Assembly: GCF_020531965.1 (NCBI RefSeq)
Contig: NZ_JAJAWH010000025.1
Location: 1 to 64,000, forward strand
Source: Pseudorhizobium xiangyangii
GTDB taxonomy: Bacteria > Pseudomonadota > Alphaproteobacteria > Rhizobiales > Rhizobiaceae
DNA: 64,000 nucleotides
Reading direction: 5' to 3'
In this document: piece after piece, positions 43,089 through 52,226 of the stretch
Layout of the letters: the number at the start of each line of letters is the position of its first letter
How positions within the stretch are numbered: position 1 is the stretch's first letter
Made by a program: the position numbers and the translations under genes
The notes under the pieces: model-generated
The model's database searches: none
Seen by the model: the letters and a program-made list of their open reading frames with translations, nothing else
Told to the model about the DNA's origin: nothing

Positions 43089-44402
43089 TCACACATCGAC
43101 ACCAATTGCCGGTCCACTTTGCGGTGATTGATCTACCCACTTGGACGTAGTGTCCTCGCCTCGTGCGGCAATCTCGACATGGCTTCGCAGGAGGGTGGAT
43201 AGCGCTGCGGCGCTGATATGATGATTGAAGTGTGCGTCAACGCGGGCACGGGCGTTCAGGCGCAGCCGGTGTGCAAGATCCGGGTCGGCTAAGACCCGGA
43301 CAATCTCCTCAGCCATATTGTCCGGCCGGCCATCGGGCACCAGCAAACCATTGCGATCGTGTTGGACCAGTTCTGCGTTACCGCCGACATTCGTCACCAC
43401 AACAGGAACCTCCATTGCCATCGCCTCCATGATGGCCACGGAAATCCCTTCATTGTGGCTTGCCAGGACAAAAATGTGCGCGCTTTGAAGTTCCTGCCGG
43501 ACTTGTTCCTCGCTGATAGCCCCAAGAAGGGAAACATGGTCCCTCAGGTTAGCCGCATCAATCGCCTCTTCGAGTTCCCGGCGATATCCGCTCCCGCCCT
43601 GTTCGTCTTCGCCCGCGATGCGCAATTGCACGTTCAGCCCTCTCTCGCGCAACAGGCTGACTGCCCGCAGCAGATCGTCATGTCCCTTGACCTTGTTTAG
43701 CCTCCCGCAGCTGAAAAGTCTGCAGGTGCTGCCGCTCGTCCAGATAGCGTAGTCCTGGGTGCGGCGAATTTGGTCGAGATCGACCCCCATCGGAGCGATC
43801 CTTACCTTTTGCGGGTCGATCAGCCCAAGCTGGGTCACGGCAACGTCGTAAAGCCGTCTGGAGATCACGGTCGCGAAGGAGCAATTACGCCATTTCTGAC
43901 GTTGATTGGGCCCGTAGTCTTCAAGATCCGGGCCGTGCAGCGTTAAACTGTAGGACACTCCGGACACCACCGAACAGAGCATGGCGACGTTAGCCGCATC
44001 CCCGCAGGAGTGGACATGGACATGCGACCATCCGCGCAGCCGCGCGATATGTGCAAGCTTGGCCGCAGGTAGAAGCATTGCGAGCAGGCGCAGTCGCATT
44101 AACGGGGAGTAGTCTGTCGAACGAGCAACAAGTTTCACCACTTCATACCACCTGCGAGGGCCGCAACGCAGGAGTTCGCTCAACGCATTCCATGCGTCCG
44201 ACAAAGTAAATGGCAGCAGATAGTCGGTACTGCGATAGGCTTCCTTCGCCCATGAATGCGAACTGATCGCGTTTGGCGGAGCGGTGGTGGACACGAGTGT
44301 CGTGTGGATACCCAGTTGTTCAAGCGCCTGCCGCTCACGCCATAGGAAGATATGTGTCTGTCCCGGAAACTCGGGAATGAAGAACCCGATCTCAAGGCTC
44401 AT
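43089..44402 (-). CDS. GT4-family glycosyltransferase
   Basis: A 437-residue GT-B enzyme. N-terminal IGFFIPEFPGQTHIFLWRER is typical of EPS GT4 enzymes with a flexible acceptor loop; later CRLFSCGRLNKVKGHDDLL, LRIAGEDEQGGSGYRREL and the donor motif LASHNEGISVAIMEAMAMEV. AGGGAGA lies seven bases before the ATG at 44402, so the longer frame to 44441 was not used. First gene of the six-gene minus-strand run and divergent from the exporter operon. Confidence 0.9.
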   Translation of the reverse strand: MSLEIGFFIPEFPGQTHIFLWRERQALEQLGIHTTLVSTTAPPNAISSHSWAKEAYRSTDYLLPFTLSDAWNALSELLRCGPRRWYEVVKLVARSTDYSPLMRLRLLAMLLPAAKLAHIARLRGWSHVHVHSCGDAANVAMLCSVVSGVSYSLTLHGPDLEDYGPNQRQKWRNCSFATVISRRLYDVAVTQLGLIDPQKVRIAPMGVDLDQIRRTQDYAIWTSGSTCRLFSCGRLNKVKGHDDLLRAVSLLRERGLNVQLRIAGEDEQGGSGYRRELEEAIDAANLRDHVSLLGAISEEQVRQELQSAHIFVLASHNEGISVAIMEAMAMEVPVVVTNVGGNAELVQHDRNGLLVPDGRPDNMAEEIVRVLADPDLAHRLRLNARARVDAHFNHHISAAALSTLLRSHVEIAARGEDTTSKWVDQSPQSGPAIGVDV

Positions 44403-44718
44403 GTTCGTTCTCCCTACCGTCTGCCGTCTGCATTTCATCATCCCCGGCGCGCTTACGAGGTACGCAATCCTGGAGGATTGATTTGATCAGAACCGCAGAC
44501 CCCTGAAGACAAGTGTTCAGGCGAAACTGGATCGTATCGCGCAGCCGGACGCGAACAATGGCGTCAAATGTCGTAGGAGACCGACAAAGAGGTAAGTCAG
44601 GCTGCGGACATCCACCCTTCGATGGAAGCAAGTCCTACCTCTTTGAGCGCTGTTTCCAGTGCCTCTGCAAGGATCGTACTATCTCCCGACCATCTACGAT
44701 GGGCTTGGGGGCTATGCG
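44403..44718. promoter_or_regulatory. divergent region between the GT4 gene and the exporter operon, with long inverted repeat
   Basis: 316 bp separating two oppositely oriented multigene units. CAAAGAGGTA (44585-44594) and TACCTCTTTG (44636-44645) are perfect 10-bp complementary arms 41 bp apart, 75-135 bp before the export gene start. This could be an operator pair for DNA looping or a leader stem in the exporter mRNA. Confidence 0.5.
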
Positions 44719-45996
44719 ATGATTAGAAAACGAGCGATGCGTCGGTTGGCGGCTATCACTGTGCTCGCAGGGGGGCTGGGCAGTGTTTTTCCGGCTTTTG
44801 GCCAGAACGCCTACACGCTATCGGCGGGCGATACCATTCAGGTCTGGATGGCACAGTCCGAGGATCTGCAGCGCGACGTGGTTATCGGACCTGACGGCAT
44901 TTTGTCCCTTCCTCTTGCCGGCCATCTGCAAGCGCAGGGAATGACCCTGCTTGAGCTTGAGGCAACCCTGCAAGAGCGTCTTCGCCCCTATTTCAAGGAT
45001 CCCTCCCTGACTCTGATGCTACGGCCGGGACAGGAACCGGTTGTCTACGTGGTTGGAGAAGTGACGACACCCGGTGCCTTTCCTTTCAGGTCGGCGATGA
45101 CTGTCCTGCATGCCGTTAGCGTTGCCGGTGGAATTTACCGTGCGGCGGTGCTGCCTGCCGACCAGGATCGCTCGGTTATCGTCTCTGGGCAAGTGGCCGA
45201 GGGAACTCAAAAGCTTCGAGAACTAGCAGCACGAATCAAACGTCTCGAAGCTGAGATCGAGGGACGTACAACCATCATCGATCCCGGCGACGATGCTCCG
45301 GACCCGATACTGGTCCAGGAACAGACTTTGCTTGAGGCCCGGAGCCGCAGTCTGGCAACTATGGAAGAAGCACAGCGCCAGGTCGATGAGCTGAACGAGC
45401 GTAACACGAAAGAAATGGAAGAGCAGGTGGCGACGACCAATCGTCGCCTCGAACTGGCCAGAGACCGGCTCAAATCTATTTCCAATCTTGTTCAAAAGGG
45501 CGGTGCCGAGGCATCCCAAACGAATAGACACGAAGCGGAAATCGCCGACATCGAAGGTGATCTCAGCCGAATGAAAGCGGCATTGGTTCTCAATGAACGA
45601 GGGACCACGGCTGAAACGGCGCGGTACCGGACCGAAATCCAGGAGCGCCAAACCCAGCTGCTGGCCGAACTTCAGGCTGCCCGCCGCACGTACGACGAGA
45701 CAAGCGAGCGCGTCGCTGACGGCCGGCGTATCCTGTCGATTTACGGCACAAGCGCCATGGCGAACGAGCGACGCTCCAATCAGACGATCACGTTCTCGAT
45801 CCTACGGCGACGCGATGGCACGACATCAGAAATTGATGCCACTGAAATCACTCCCATCGAACCCGGCGATCTGGTGCGGGTACGCTATCAAAGCGCCGAC
45901 GAAGCAGCGGATGCACAAGCCGGCACTGGGACCGGGCTGGAGAAACCTTCGTCGGTCGCCTCCCGTGTGATCCCAACCGAGGGTGCCCAACGATGA
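44719..45996 (+). CDS. polysaccharide export protein (Wza/ExoF-like)
   Basis: A 425-residue exported protein. After a basic start (MIRKRAMRRL) and hydrophobic signal ending FPAFGQ come the Poly_export domain (AYTLSAGDTIQVWM, DVVIGPDGILSLPLAGHLQA), a SLBB-like part (PVVYVVGEVTTPGAFPF) and about 180 residues of coiled coil (ARIKRLEAEIEG, RSLATMEEAQRQVDELNE). No lipobox Cys is seen, and the coiled coil is long. Both features fit rhizobial ExoF proteins rather than enteric Wza. It would form or contact the outer-membrane exit channel. Start chosen at 44719, directly before the signal sequence. Confidence 0.87.
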   Translation: MIRKRAMRRLAAITVLAGGLGSVFPAFGQNAYTLSAGDTIQVWMAQSEDLQRDVVIGPDGILSLPLAGHLQAQGMTLLELEATLQERLRPYFKDPSLTLMLRPGQEPVVYVVGEVTTPGAFPFRSAMTVLHAVSVAGGIYRAAVLPADQDRSVIVSGQVAEGTQKLRELAARIKRLEAEIEGRTTIIDPGDDAPDPILVQEQTLLEARSRSLATMEEAQRQVDELNERNTKEMEEQVATTNRRLELARDRLKSISNLVQKGGAEASQTNRHEAEIADIEGDLSRMKAALVLNERGTTAETARYRTEIQERQTQLLAELQAARRTYDETSERVADGRRILSIYGTSAMANERRSNQTITFSILRRRDGTTSEIDATEITPIEPGDLVRVRYQSADEAADAQAGTGTGLEKPSSVASRVIPTEGAQR

Positions 45997-47513
45997 TCGA
46001 ACTCGCCTGGCGAAATGCCCTCTACTACCTCGAACTGGCCTTTCGCCATCCTCTGTACGTGGTCTTACCTACGTTTCTGGTATTTTTCGCCGGCGTCATC
46101 ACGATCTCCGGGATCGTCCGACCCTACTATAGCGAAGGACTGCTGGTCATGGAGTTTCAGCAGATCCCGTCATCACTCGTATCACCAACCGTCGCGAATG
46201 ATCGCTTGCGATTCATCGACCAGCGGGTGCTTTCCCGAGCCAATCTCTTCGCCTTGTCCGAGCGGCTAAATCTCTATCCCGATCTGCCAGCCGCGACCAG
46301 CAAGGAATGGATTGCCGGCATGGTACGTCGCAACCTCACAGTTCGCACAACATTCTCCGAAACCGGTGACTCACCTGCAGGGAGTGCCTCCGTCGTAATC
46401 GGCTTTAAGCATGTCCAGCCAGAAAAGACTGTCGAAGTCGTTTCGGCGCTGCTTCAGATGGTCATGGATGAAAACCGACACCTTCGCACCAAACGTGCCT
46501 CCGAGGCGACACGGTTTCTTGAGCGTGAGGTGTCCAATCTAAACGAACGGCTTGCGCGTCGAGAGGTCGAATGGGCCGGTTTCCTGGAGCAGGTTCGGGA
46601 TGCACAGCCAAATCGGGTTCCGACGATGCTGATCGAACTGCAGGCCAGAGAGCAAGATCTCACCGCCACGGAACAAGCCCGGGCTGCAGGCCAAGAGGAA
46701 ATCAAGCTTTTGGAGACCCAGCTACGTCTCAGCATGGAGGCTTCGCGACCGGCCGAGCAATTGAAGCTCCAGCTGGGGGAAGTCGATATCCAACTTGCCG
46801 AAGCCAGGACGATGTACACGGACGATCATCCACGAATGCGGACACTGCGCCAAAGGGCACATGAACTTGCGTCGGCCTACGAGGCTGCAACGGCTGAAGA
46901 GGCCGGTGCAAATCCTTACTCGGCGACCAATTCATCTCCAGACCTCATCGTGACGACGGAACGCCTCACTCAGGTCAAGGCTCGACAGGAAGGGCTCGGC
47001 GCAATGCACAAGCAGTTGCAGGAAAAGCTCGCCGAACTGAAGCTGAAGATTGCACAGGCTACGGATGTTGAAGGAAAGCTGGCAGCGATTACAACCGAGC
47101 GTCAAACTCTGACCCAGTCTCTCGATGAGATGAAAGGTCGCCTTTCTACTGCCATGATGGGCGAGCGGCTCGAGTTCGGTGAAAGCGCCCCGAATTCCGA
47201 AATCATCGAAGCGCCACTCATGCCCACCAGCCCCTCAGGTCCGCGACGTCTCCTCATGTATGGAGCCCTGCTCGTAGCGTCAGCTGGCGCCGGATTGGGA
47301 GGATTGCTCACCTTCGACGTCCTGGATCGGCGCGTTAGGGGCACTTTTGATCTCAAGACGGCTCTTCCAGACCATACGTTGGTAATGATCCCGGACTGGA
47401 GCTTGGAGCCATTCAGTCTCCGAGACGAGCTGCGTGATCGGGGCAAAGAACTAGGCCGACGACTTCGAATGGGCGTGGAATCACTATCCATTCGTCGCCA
47501 TAGTGCGAGATAG
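45993..47513 (+). CDS. Wzz/GumC-type polysaccharide copolymerase without kinase domain
   Basis: A 506-residue inner-membrane chain-length regulator. Membrane segments lie near residues 20-45 (YVVLPTFLVFFAGVITISGI) and 410-430 (LLMYGALLVASAGAGLGGLL), with a long periplasmic coiled coil between them (REVSNLNERLARREVEWAGF, then LIELQAREQDLTATEQAR). Only about 75 residues follow the second helix, so there is no fused tyrosine kinase. The separate kinase-like protein in the next gene probably docks here. It overlaps the export gene by four bases. Confidence 0.88.
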   Translation: MIELAWRNALYYLELAFRHPLYVVLPTFLVFFAGVITISGIVRPYYSEGLLVMEFQQIPSSLVSPTVANDRLRFIDQRVLSRANLFALSERLNLYPDLPAATSKEWIAGMVRRNLTVRTTFSETGDSPAGSASVVIGFKHVQPEKTVEVVSALLQMVMDENRHLRTKRASEATRFLEREVSNLNERLARREVEWAGFLEQVRDAQPNRVPTMLIELQAREQDLTATEQARAAGQEEIKLLETQLRLSMEASRPAEQLKLQLGEVDIQLAEARTMYTDDHPRMRTLRQRAHELASAYEAATAEEAGANPYSATNSSPDLIVTTERLTQVKARQEGLGAMHKQLQEKLAELKLKIAQATDVEGKLAAITTERQTLTQSLDEMKGRLSTAMMGERLEFGESAPNSEIIEAPLMPTSPSGPRRLLMYGALLVASAGAGLGGLLTFDVLDRRVRGTFDLKTALPDHTLVMIPDWSLEPFSLRDELRDRGKELGRRLRMGVESLSIRRHSAR

Positions 47514-47524
47514 GGACAGCTTGA

Positions 47525-48322
47525 ATGGAAATGATAACAAACATCCATCCACATACCCGTCTGACAGATCGGGTGGTGGCACCACGTTCAGATCTGACGC
47601 AAATCTCGCGGAATTCGCTGCCAGAATCCATCGATTCGTCTGAAGGCTTTGTGCCGGTGTGGAGTGATATCCATAAGCTTTCGGAAGAACATCTGGATCG
47701 CAACCGCATCGTAGCCTTTCGCGCCAATCATCGCGTCACGCGCGCCTTTGATATGTTGCGCAATCAGCTCGCCCATCAGCATGCGGACATCTCGAAGCCT
47801 ATCGTTGCAGTTACCGCGCCCTCACCGGGTTGTGGGACTTCCGTGACAGCCATCAATCTGGCATTTAGCTTTGCTCGGCTGTCCACCAGGCCGGTGCTGC
47901 TGGTTGACGCAAACCTGACCGCCCCCGCCTCTGAGCGTCTGCTGGGATTGGCGCCCCTGCCCTCTCGATCCCGGGGCGCACCTGGCAACCAGCATATTGT
48001 TGTCGATGCTTCTGGTGCACAGATCAATTTGCTGCGACCATATGCGGCCCGCTCTGCCCCAGGCACTCTGGCCTCCGATGAGATCGCAGCCGATATCATA
48101 AGAGTGCGGCAAGCGCTGATGCCGAGTGTTGTTATCCTTGATCTCGCGGCGCTACTGCACTGTGATACGGCCGTACAATTACTCGCTTTGGCCGACAGCA
48201 CCGTGCTCGTCGTCGCCAGCAATCAGACGACCCGCAGTGAATTCGAGGTCAGTCAAACCTTCTTCTCTCAGGACAAGAAAGTTCAGGTCGTTCTCAACAA
48301 AGCACGGAGGCATGGCTTGTGA
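47525..48322 (+). CDS. BY-kinase-like ATPase partner with degenerate Walker A
   Basis: A 265-residue cytoplasmic protein of the CpsD/CapB fold, normally the tyrosine kinase that works with the copolymerase. The core is recognisable: FDMLRNQLAH, AVTAPSPGCGTSVTAINLAF, and Walker A' RPVLLVDANLTAP. However, Thr105 replaces the P-loop lysine (GCGTS instead of GxGKS), the second Asp of Walker A' is Asn130, and no C-terminal tyrosine cluster follows (it ends NKARRHGL). It may therefore be an inactive structural partner. AGGGACAG precedes the ATG, 11 bp after the copolymerase. Its stop overlaps the next gene start (GTGA). Confidence 0.82.
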   Translation: MEMITNIHPHTRLTDRVVAPRSDLTQISRNSLPESIDSSEGFVPVWSDIHKLSEEHLDRNRIVAFRANHRVTRAFDMLRNQLAHQHADISKPIVAVTAPSPGCGTSVTAINLAFSFARLSTRPVLLVDANLTAPASERLLGLAPLPSRSRGAPGNQHIVVDASGAQINLLRPYAARSAPGTLASDEIAADIIRVRQALMPSVVILDLAALLHCDTAVQLLALADSTVLVVASNQTTRSEFEVSQTFFSQDKKVQVVLNKARRHGL

Positions 48323-49320
48323 ATTCGGTCTCTGCCGAGCAAAAGTATCCAGGGCCTCTCCTGGTCACTCTGATCGTCAATTATCGTACCGCGGAACTTG
48401 TCGTAGATTGTTTGCGGTCACTCTTTACCGACGCGACGCTACCGGAAAACAGCTATGTTGTCGTCGCCGACGGAGCCTCAGAAGATGGCTCCGTCGAACA
48501 AATCGAGACGGCAATCAAAGAGAATGGGTGGCAAGACCGCACTCAACTCCTGCCACTGGCGGTCAACGGTGGCTTCTCCTACTCCAACAACCAGGCCCTG
48601 GCACACGCAATCCAGGCGTTTGGACGACCGCGCCACGTGCTATTCCTGAATCCCGATACGATCGTTCGACCGGGTGCCTTGCATCCACTACTCGAGGCCG
48701 TGGAAACGAACCCACGAATCGGGATCGCCGGTGCGCGATTGGAGGATCCCGATGGAACGCCGCAGGCATGTGCCTTCCGCTTTCCGACGGTTCTAGGCGA
48801 GATCGAGAGCGAAGCGAAGCTCGGTCCCATCACGCGTCTACTTGATGGATGGGTTATAGCCCCGCCAATGGCAGAGCAAGCAAGCAGGATCGATTGGGTA
48901 TCGGGGGCAGGCATGCTGGTCAGGACAGACGTCCTTGACGAGATTGGCCGGTTCGATGAACGGTATTTTCTTTACTACGAAGAGGTCGATCTCTGTTTGC
49001 GCGCCGCGAAGGCCGGTTGGCAATGCTGGCACGTGCCCCAAAGCAGGATCGTCCATCTTGTCGGTTGCTCGACGGGCGTCACTCGACTTCGGACGCCAAA
49101 CAGGAGGCCGGCATACTGGTTTCAATCACGCCGCCGCTACTTTCTCAAGCATCACGGCACCGCGTATTTGGTGGTCGCCGATCTTGCCTGGCTTAGTGGA
49201 CAGCTTCTCTGGCAATTGCGCCGGCGTATCGAACGTAAACCACTGGATAGCCCCCCGCATCTGTTAAGAGATTTTCTCACTCACGTCTGGCCTAGCGAAC
49301 GGCTCGGTCTCAAGGGATAG
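48319..49320 (+). CDS. GT2-family (rhamnosyltransferase-like) glycosyltransferase
   Basis: A 333-residue GT-A enzyme starting with GTG inside the previous stop codon. Motifs: TLIVNYRTAELVVDCLRSLF, VVVADGASEDGSVEQIE, LAVNGGFSYSNNQALAHA, HVLFLNPDTIVRPGAL (DxD equivalent) and ERYFLYYEEVDLCLRAAKAG. This pattern is shared with WbbL-type rhamnosyltransferases, which fits the rfb genes in the same locus; the sugar assignment is inference. Its 3' end overlaps the convergent GT4 gene by 57 bp. Confidence 0.88.
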   Translation: MNSVSAEQKYPGPLLVTLIVNYRTAELVVDCLRSLFTDATLPENSYVVVADGASEDGSVEQIETAIKENGWQDRTQLLPLAVNGGFSYSNNQALAHAIQAFGRPRHVLFLNPDTIVRPGALHPLLEAVETNPRIGIAGARLEDPDGTPQACAFRFPTVLGEIESEAKLGPITRLLDGWVIAPPMAEQASRIDWVSGAGMLVRTDVLDEIGRFDERYFLYYEEVDLCLRAAKAGWQCWHVPQSRIVHLVGCSTGVTRLRTPNRRPAYWFQSRRRYFLKHHGTAYLVVADLAWLSGQLLWQLRRRIERKPLDSPPHLLRDFLTHVWPSERLGLKG

Positions 49321-50550
49321 CTGTTGAGCCGGAATGGAGGCCATGCTGCTGGCGACGGCATTGCGCATGTGACGCTCCAACATCTCGACGGAACGGGCGA
49401 TATCATGGCGCTGGCGTACCCGGTCATGTCCAGCTTGCCCCATCAGGCCTATCCGCTGATCGTCCAGGGAAATTGCCGTGCGCATTGCGTCAGTCAACCC
49501 ATCAACGTCGCCTGCGGGAACCAGCCAGCCACAGTCCGGACGAACCAGCTCGGGAATGCCGGCGATATAGGTTGAGATGACAGGTCTACGTAGCGCCATG
49601 CTTTCCATGAGAACGACCGGGAGACCCTCAGCTAGACTTGGAAGCACCAACGCACGCGCTTTCATCAGCTCGTCACGGACCTGATCCTGCGGCAATGTAC
49701 CCAGCAGCTGCACCACCTCCGTCAGTCCGAGGGTGAGGATCCGGTTCTCGATGTTTCGGCGCAGGGGACCATCACCGATGAGCACAAGCTTGAAAGTGAC
49801 GCCCTCGCGATGCAGGCGCGCTGCGGCTTCCAGCAGAATGAGGTGCCCCTTCTGTTCCGAGAGGCGACCGATACAGACGAGCCTGCCTGGAAGACCGGGA
49901 TCACACGGCTCAGCGTCAAGATAGGCTTCGTCCAAACCACAAGGGACAACGTGTATCCGTTCCCAATGTTCAAGGTTCGCCCATCGCTGCAATTGGCTTC
50001 GCCCGAAAGAACTGACGGCCACAGTGAAGTCCGCTGATGCCATTTTATCGCTTAGAAAAAGCTTCTCAGGGCGATCGAACTCTTCCGGACCGTGAATGGT
50101 AAGGCTGAAAGGAACCCGCGACATATGGTGGGCAAGAAGCGCAACTGTCGCCGAATTGGTGCCGAAATGGACGTGCAGATGTTCGATCCGCTCGCGCCGA
50201 CACCAAGATGCAAGCACCATCGCTTCCAAGAGGTAGACAAGGTGGAGGCCGTAGATATGGCCTGCCTTCCGGGCGAGGCGGAAGGCAATCCTGCTTGCCC
50301 GCAGCACGTCGCCCGGTACACCGACCGCTGTTTTCAGACAATCGACAAGGAGACTCAGCGACCCTTGACTGAGGATATGACGTGTCCGCCCGGCTTCCTC
50401 CAGGTCATCGGCATCGATCAGCTGCCCCATTGCAGGCCGAACTGCAAAGCGATGGATGTCATGCCCCCGGCATTCCAGAGCCCGGATTTCTCGTCGGATG
50501 AAGGTATGGCTCGCCGCTGGATACTGATTGGTGAAATAGCCTATCCGCAT
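49264..50550 (-). CDS. GT4-family glycosyltransferase
   Basis: A 428-residue GT-B enzyme. It opens MRIGYFTNQYPAASHTFIRR, an exact match to the style of colanic-acid-type GT4 enzymes; later FSLTIHGPEEFDRPEKLFL, RLVCIGRLSEQKGHLILLEA, KLVLIGDGPLRRNIENRIL and the donor motif LPSLAEGLPVVLMESMALRR. The frame stays open to a GTG at 50595, but homology begins at 50550. The last ~19 codons overlap the convergent GT2 gene. Confidence 0.9.
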   Translation of the reverse strand: MRIGYFTNQYPAASHTFIRREIRALECRGHDIHRFAVRPAMGQLIDADDLEEAGRTRHILSQGSLSLLVDCLKTAVGVPGDVLRASRIAFRLARKAGHIYGLHLVYLLEAMVLASWCRRERIEHLHVHFGTNSATVALLAHHMSRVPFSLTIHGPEEFDRPEKLFLSDKMASADFTVAVSSFGRSQLQRWANLEHWERIHVVPCGLDEAYLDAEPCDPGLPGRLVCIGRLSEQKGHLILLEAAARLHREGVTFKLVLIGDGPLRRNIENRILTLGLTEVVQLLGTLPQDQVRDELMKARALVLPSLAEGLPVVLMESMALRRPVISTYIAGIPELVRPDCGWLVPAGDVDGLTDAMRTAISLDDQRIGLMGQAGHDRVRQRHDIARSVEMLERHMRNAVASSMASIPAQQLSLETEPFARPDVSEKIS

Positions 50551-50742
50551 ACCGTCTGAACCATCTTGGCCGTGCCAGGACAACAGGCCTCTCACCTATT
50601 CAGATACCAGCAATCCGGGAGGTTCATCAGATGCCCGAAAGTGGGATGCAAGCTCCAGGCGATACACCCTTTTGACAAGTTTACACCTGCGGGAACAGTA
50701 CTCACTATGCCCAGAAGACAGCGGGAGCTCTCGATAAACTCG

Positions 50743-50964
50743 CTATCGCGCGTACAGCAACTTTCGTAGCCACGCACCGGCAAGGTATCCGAGGTTGAGG
50801 GTGATGAGCGCCATCACGAGCTCGCCAAAAGACGGCCTCGTCAGGCCGGAATAGACCGTGGGAATTGCAAGAACGATGACCGCGTAGGCAACAGCAATGG
50901 GGACAAGCGATAGCGGTTTCAGAAGGAACCCGGCGGCGCTCCCGAGCAGGCATGCCACGATCAT
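50743..50964 (-). CDS. small membrane protein of unknown function
   Basis: A 73-residue protein of two or three membrane segments (MIVACLLGSAAGFLLKPLSL, VPIAVAYAVIVLAIPTVY and LVMALITLNLGYLAGAWL) with a basic C-terminus RKLLYAR. GAGGAGGG lies seven bases before the ATG. Small membrane proteins such as ExoX/Psi adjust EPS initiation in rhizobia; this one is of similar type and location but I cannot show homology. Confidence 0.65.
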   Translation of the reverse strand: MIVACLLGSAAGFLLKPLSLVPIAVAYAVIVLAIPTVYSGLTRPSFGELVMALITLNLGYLAGAWLRKLLYAR

Positions 50965-51058
50965 TCCTGCCCTCCTCGCGCGACGCTAGTTCTGACTATC
51001 AGCTTTCAAAGGAGTGTGGCAAGGCATCACCTGGCCGATGCCCGCGAAAAGGACGTCG

Positions 51059-52066
51059 ATGAAAAACAAAAGGACTGTTGCCGTCCGGGCGGTTGACCAC
51101 CACTGCGATAACCGCAGGGTCGGCGTTGTTGTGATCGGCAGAAACGAGGGACAGCGCCTGATCGACTGCCTGCAATCGCTAGGTGATCTGCGGGATCACA
51201 CAGTCTATGTCGATTCGGGCTCCACCGACGGCAGCCAGGGCGCCGCTGCGGCACAAGGCGTTCACGTCGTCCTGCTTGACCCACACGTTGCATTCACCGC
51301 CGCCCGTGCCCGCAACCTGGGCTTGGGCTACATCATCGAAACCTGGCCCGATCTCGAATTCGTACAGTTCGTCGATGGCGATTGTAGACTTGACACCAGC
51401 TGGATACCAGTCGCTGAAAACTTCCTCCAGACACGCGACGATGTTGCACTGGTGTTTGGCCGTCGCCGTGAACGCCATCCTGAGCGGTCGGTCTACAATG
51501 CGATGTGTGATCGGGAATGGGACGGAGTGTCGGGCGAGACGATGGAATGCGGAGGCGACGTATTTGCACGAATTGAGGTCATGCGTGCCAGCGGGGGATA
51601 TCGCGAGCGTCTCATAGCAGGGGAAGAGCCCGAGCTCTGTGTGCGGTTGCGCCGGCAGGGCTATCGGATCTGGCGCCTCAGCCATGACATGACGCTTCAC
51701 GACGCAAATATCATGCACCTGAGCCAATGGTGGCGGCGGACCATGCGAGCGGGCCATGCCTACGCCGAAGTCTACCTTCTCCACCGCAAAACTCCGTGGG
51801 TCATATGGGGAAGAAATCTCGCGCGTAGCGCCTTCTGGTCGCTCCTGCTGCCTCTGAGCATCGGCCTGTCGCTGGCTCTTCATCCAGCGGCACTGCTTCT
51901 CTTGCTGCTCTATCCCATCCAGATCGTCCGCCTGCAACGACGCGAAAATCGCTGGGCTCCTGCCCTCCTCCTGATGCTCGGAAAATTTGCGGAGATGCAA
52001 GGGGCGCTTCGCTTTTTCGCGCGCCGGATCACCAACGGGCGACCGGCCCTGATCGAGTACAAATAG
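51059..52066 (+). CDS. GT2-family glycosyltransferase with C-terminal membrane segment
   Basis: A 335-residue GT-A enzyme. Motifs: RVGVVVIGRNEGQRLIDCL, VYVDSGSTDGSQGAA, FVQFVDGDCRLDTSWI (DxD), and GEEPELCVRLRRQGYRIW. A hydrophobic region near residues 255-290 (FWSLLLPLSIGLSLALHPAA) anchors it to the membrane. The start at 51059 has AAAGGA six bases upstream; GTG 51014 and ATG 51038 are weaker. Divergent from the small membrane protein. Confidence 0.88.
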   Translation: MKNKRTVAVRAVDHHCDNRRVGVVVIGRNEGQRLIDCLQSLGDLRDHTVYVDSGSTDGSQGAAAAQGVHVVLLDPHVAFTAARARNLGLGYIIETWPDLEFVQFVDGDCRLDTSWIPVAENFLQTRDDVALVFGRRRERHPERSVYNAMCDREWDGVSGETMECGGDVFARIEVMRASGGYRERLIAGEEPELCVRLRRQGYRIWRLSHDMTLHDANIMHLSQWWRRTMRAGHAYAEVYLLHRKTPWVIWGRNLARSAFWSLLLPLSIGLSLALHPAALLLLLLYPIQIVRLQRRENRWAPALLLMLGKFAEMQGALRFFARRITNGRPALIEYK

Positions 52067-52226
52067 AAGCCTGGCCGAACCCACAGGGGATGATCCGGGC
52101 GGCACCAGCCCTAGCCAAAAGGCGTAATGCGATCACACCATACCCTACCGGAATGTCCGTTTTTGGCGCTTGCCCTTGCCTTAAACCTCGTGCCCCATGG
52201 GGTACGATCAAATGGAGCGCGGGACG

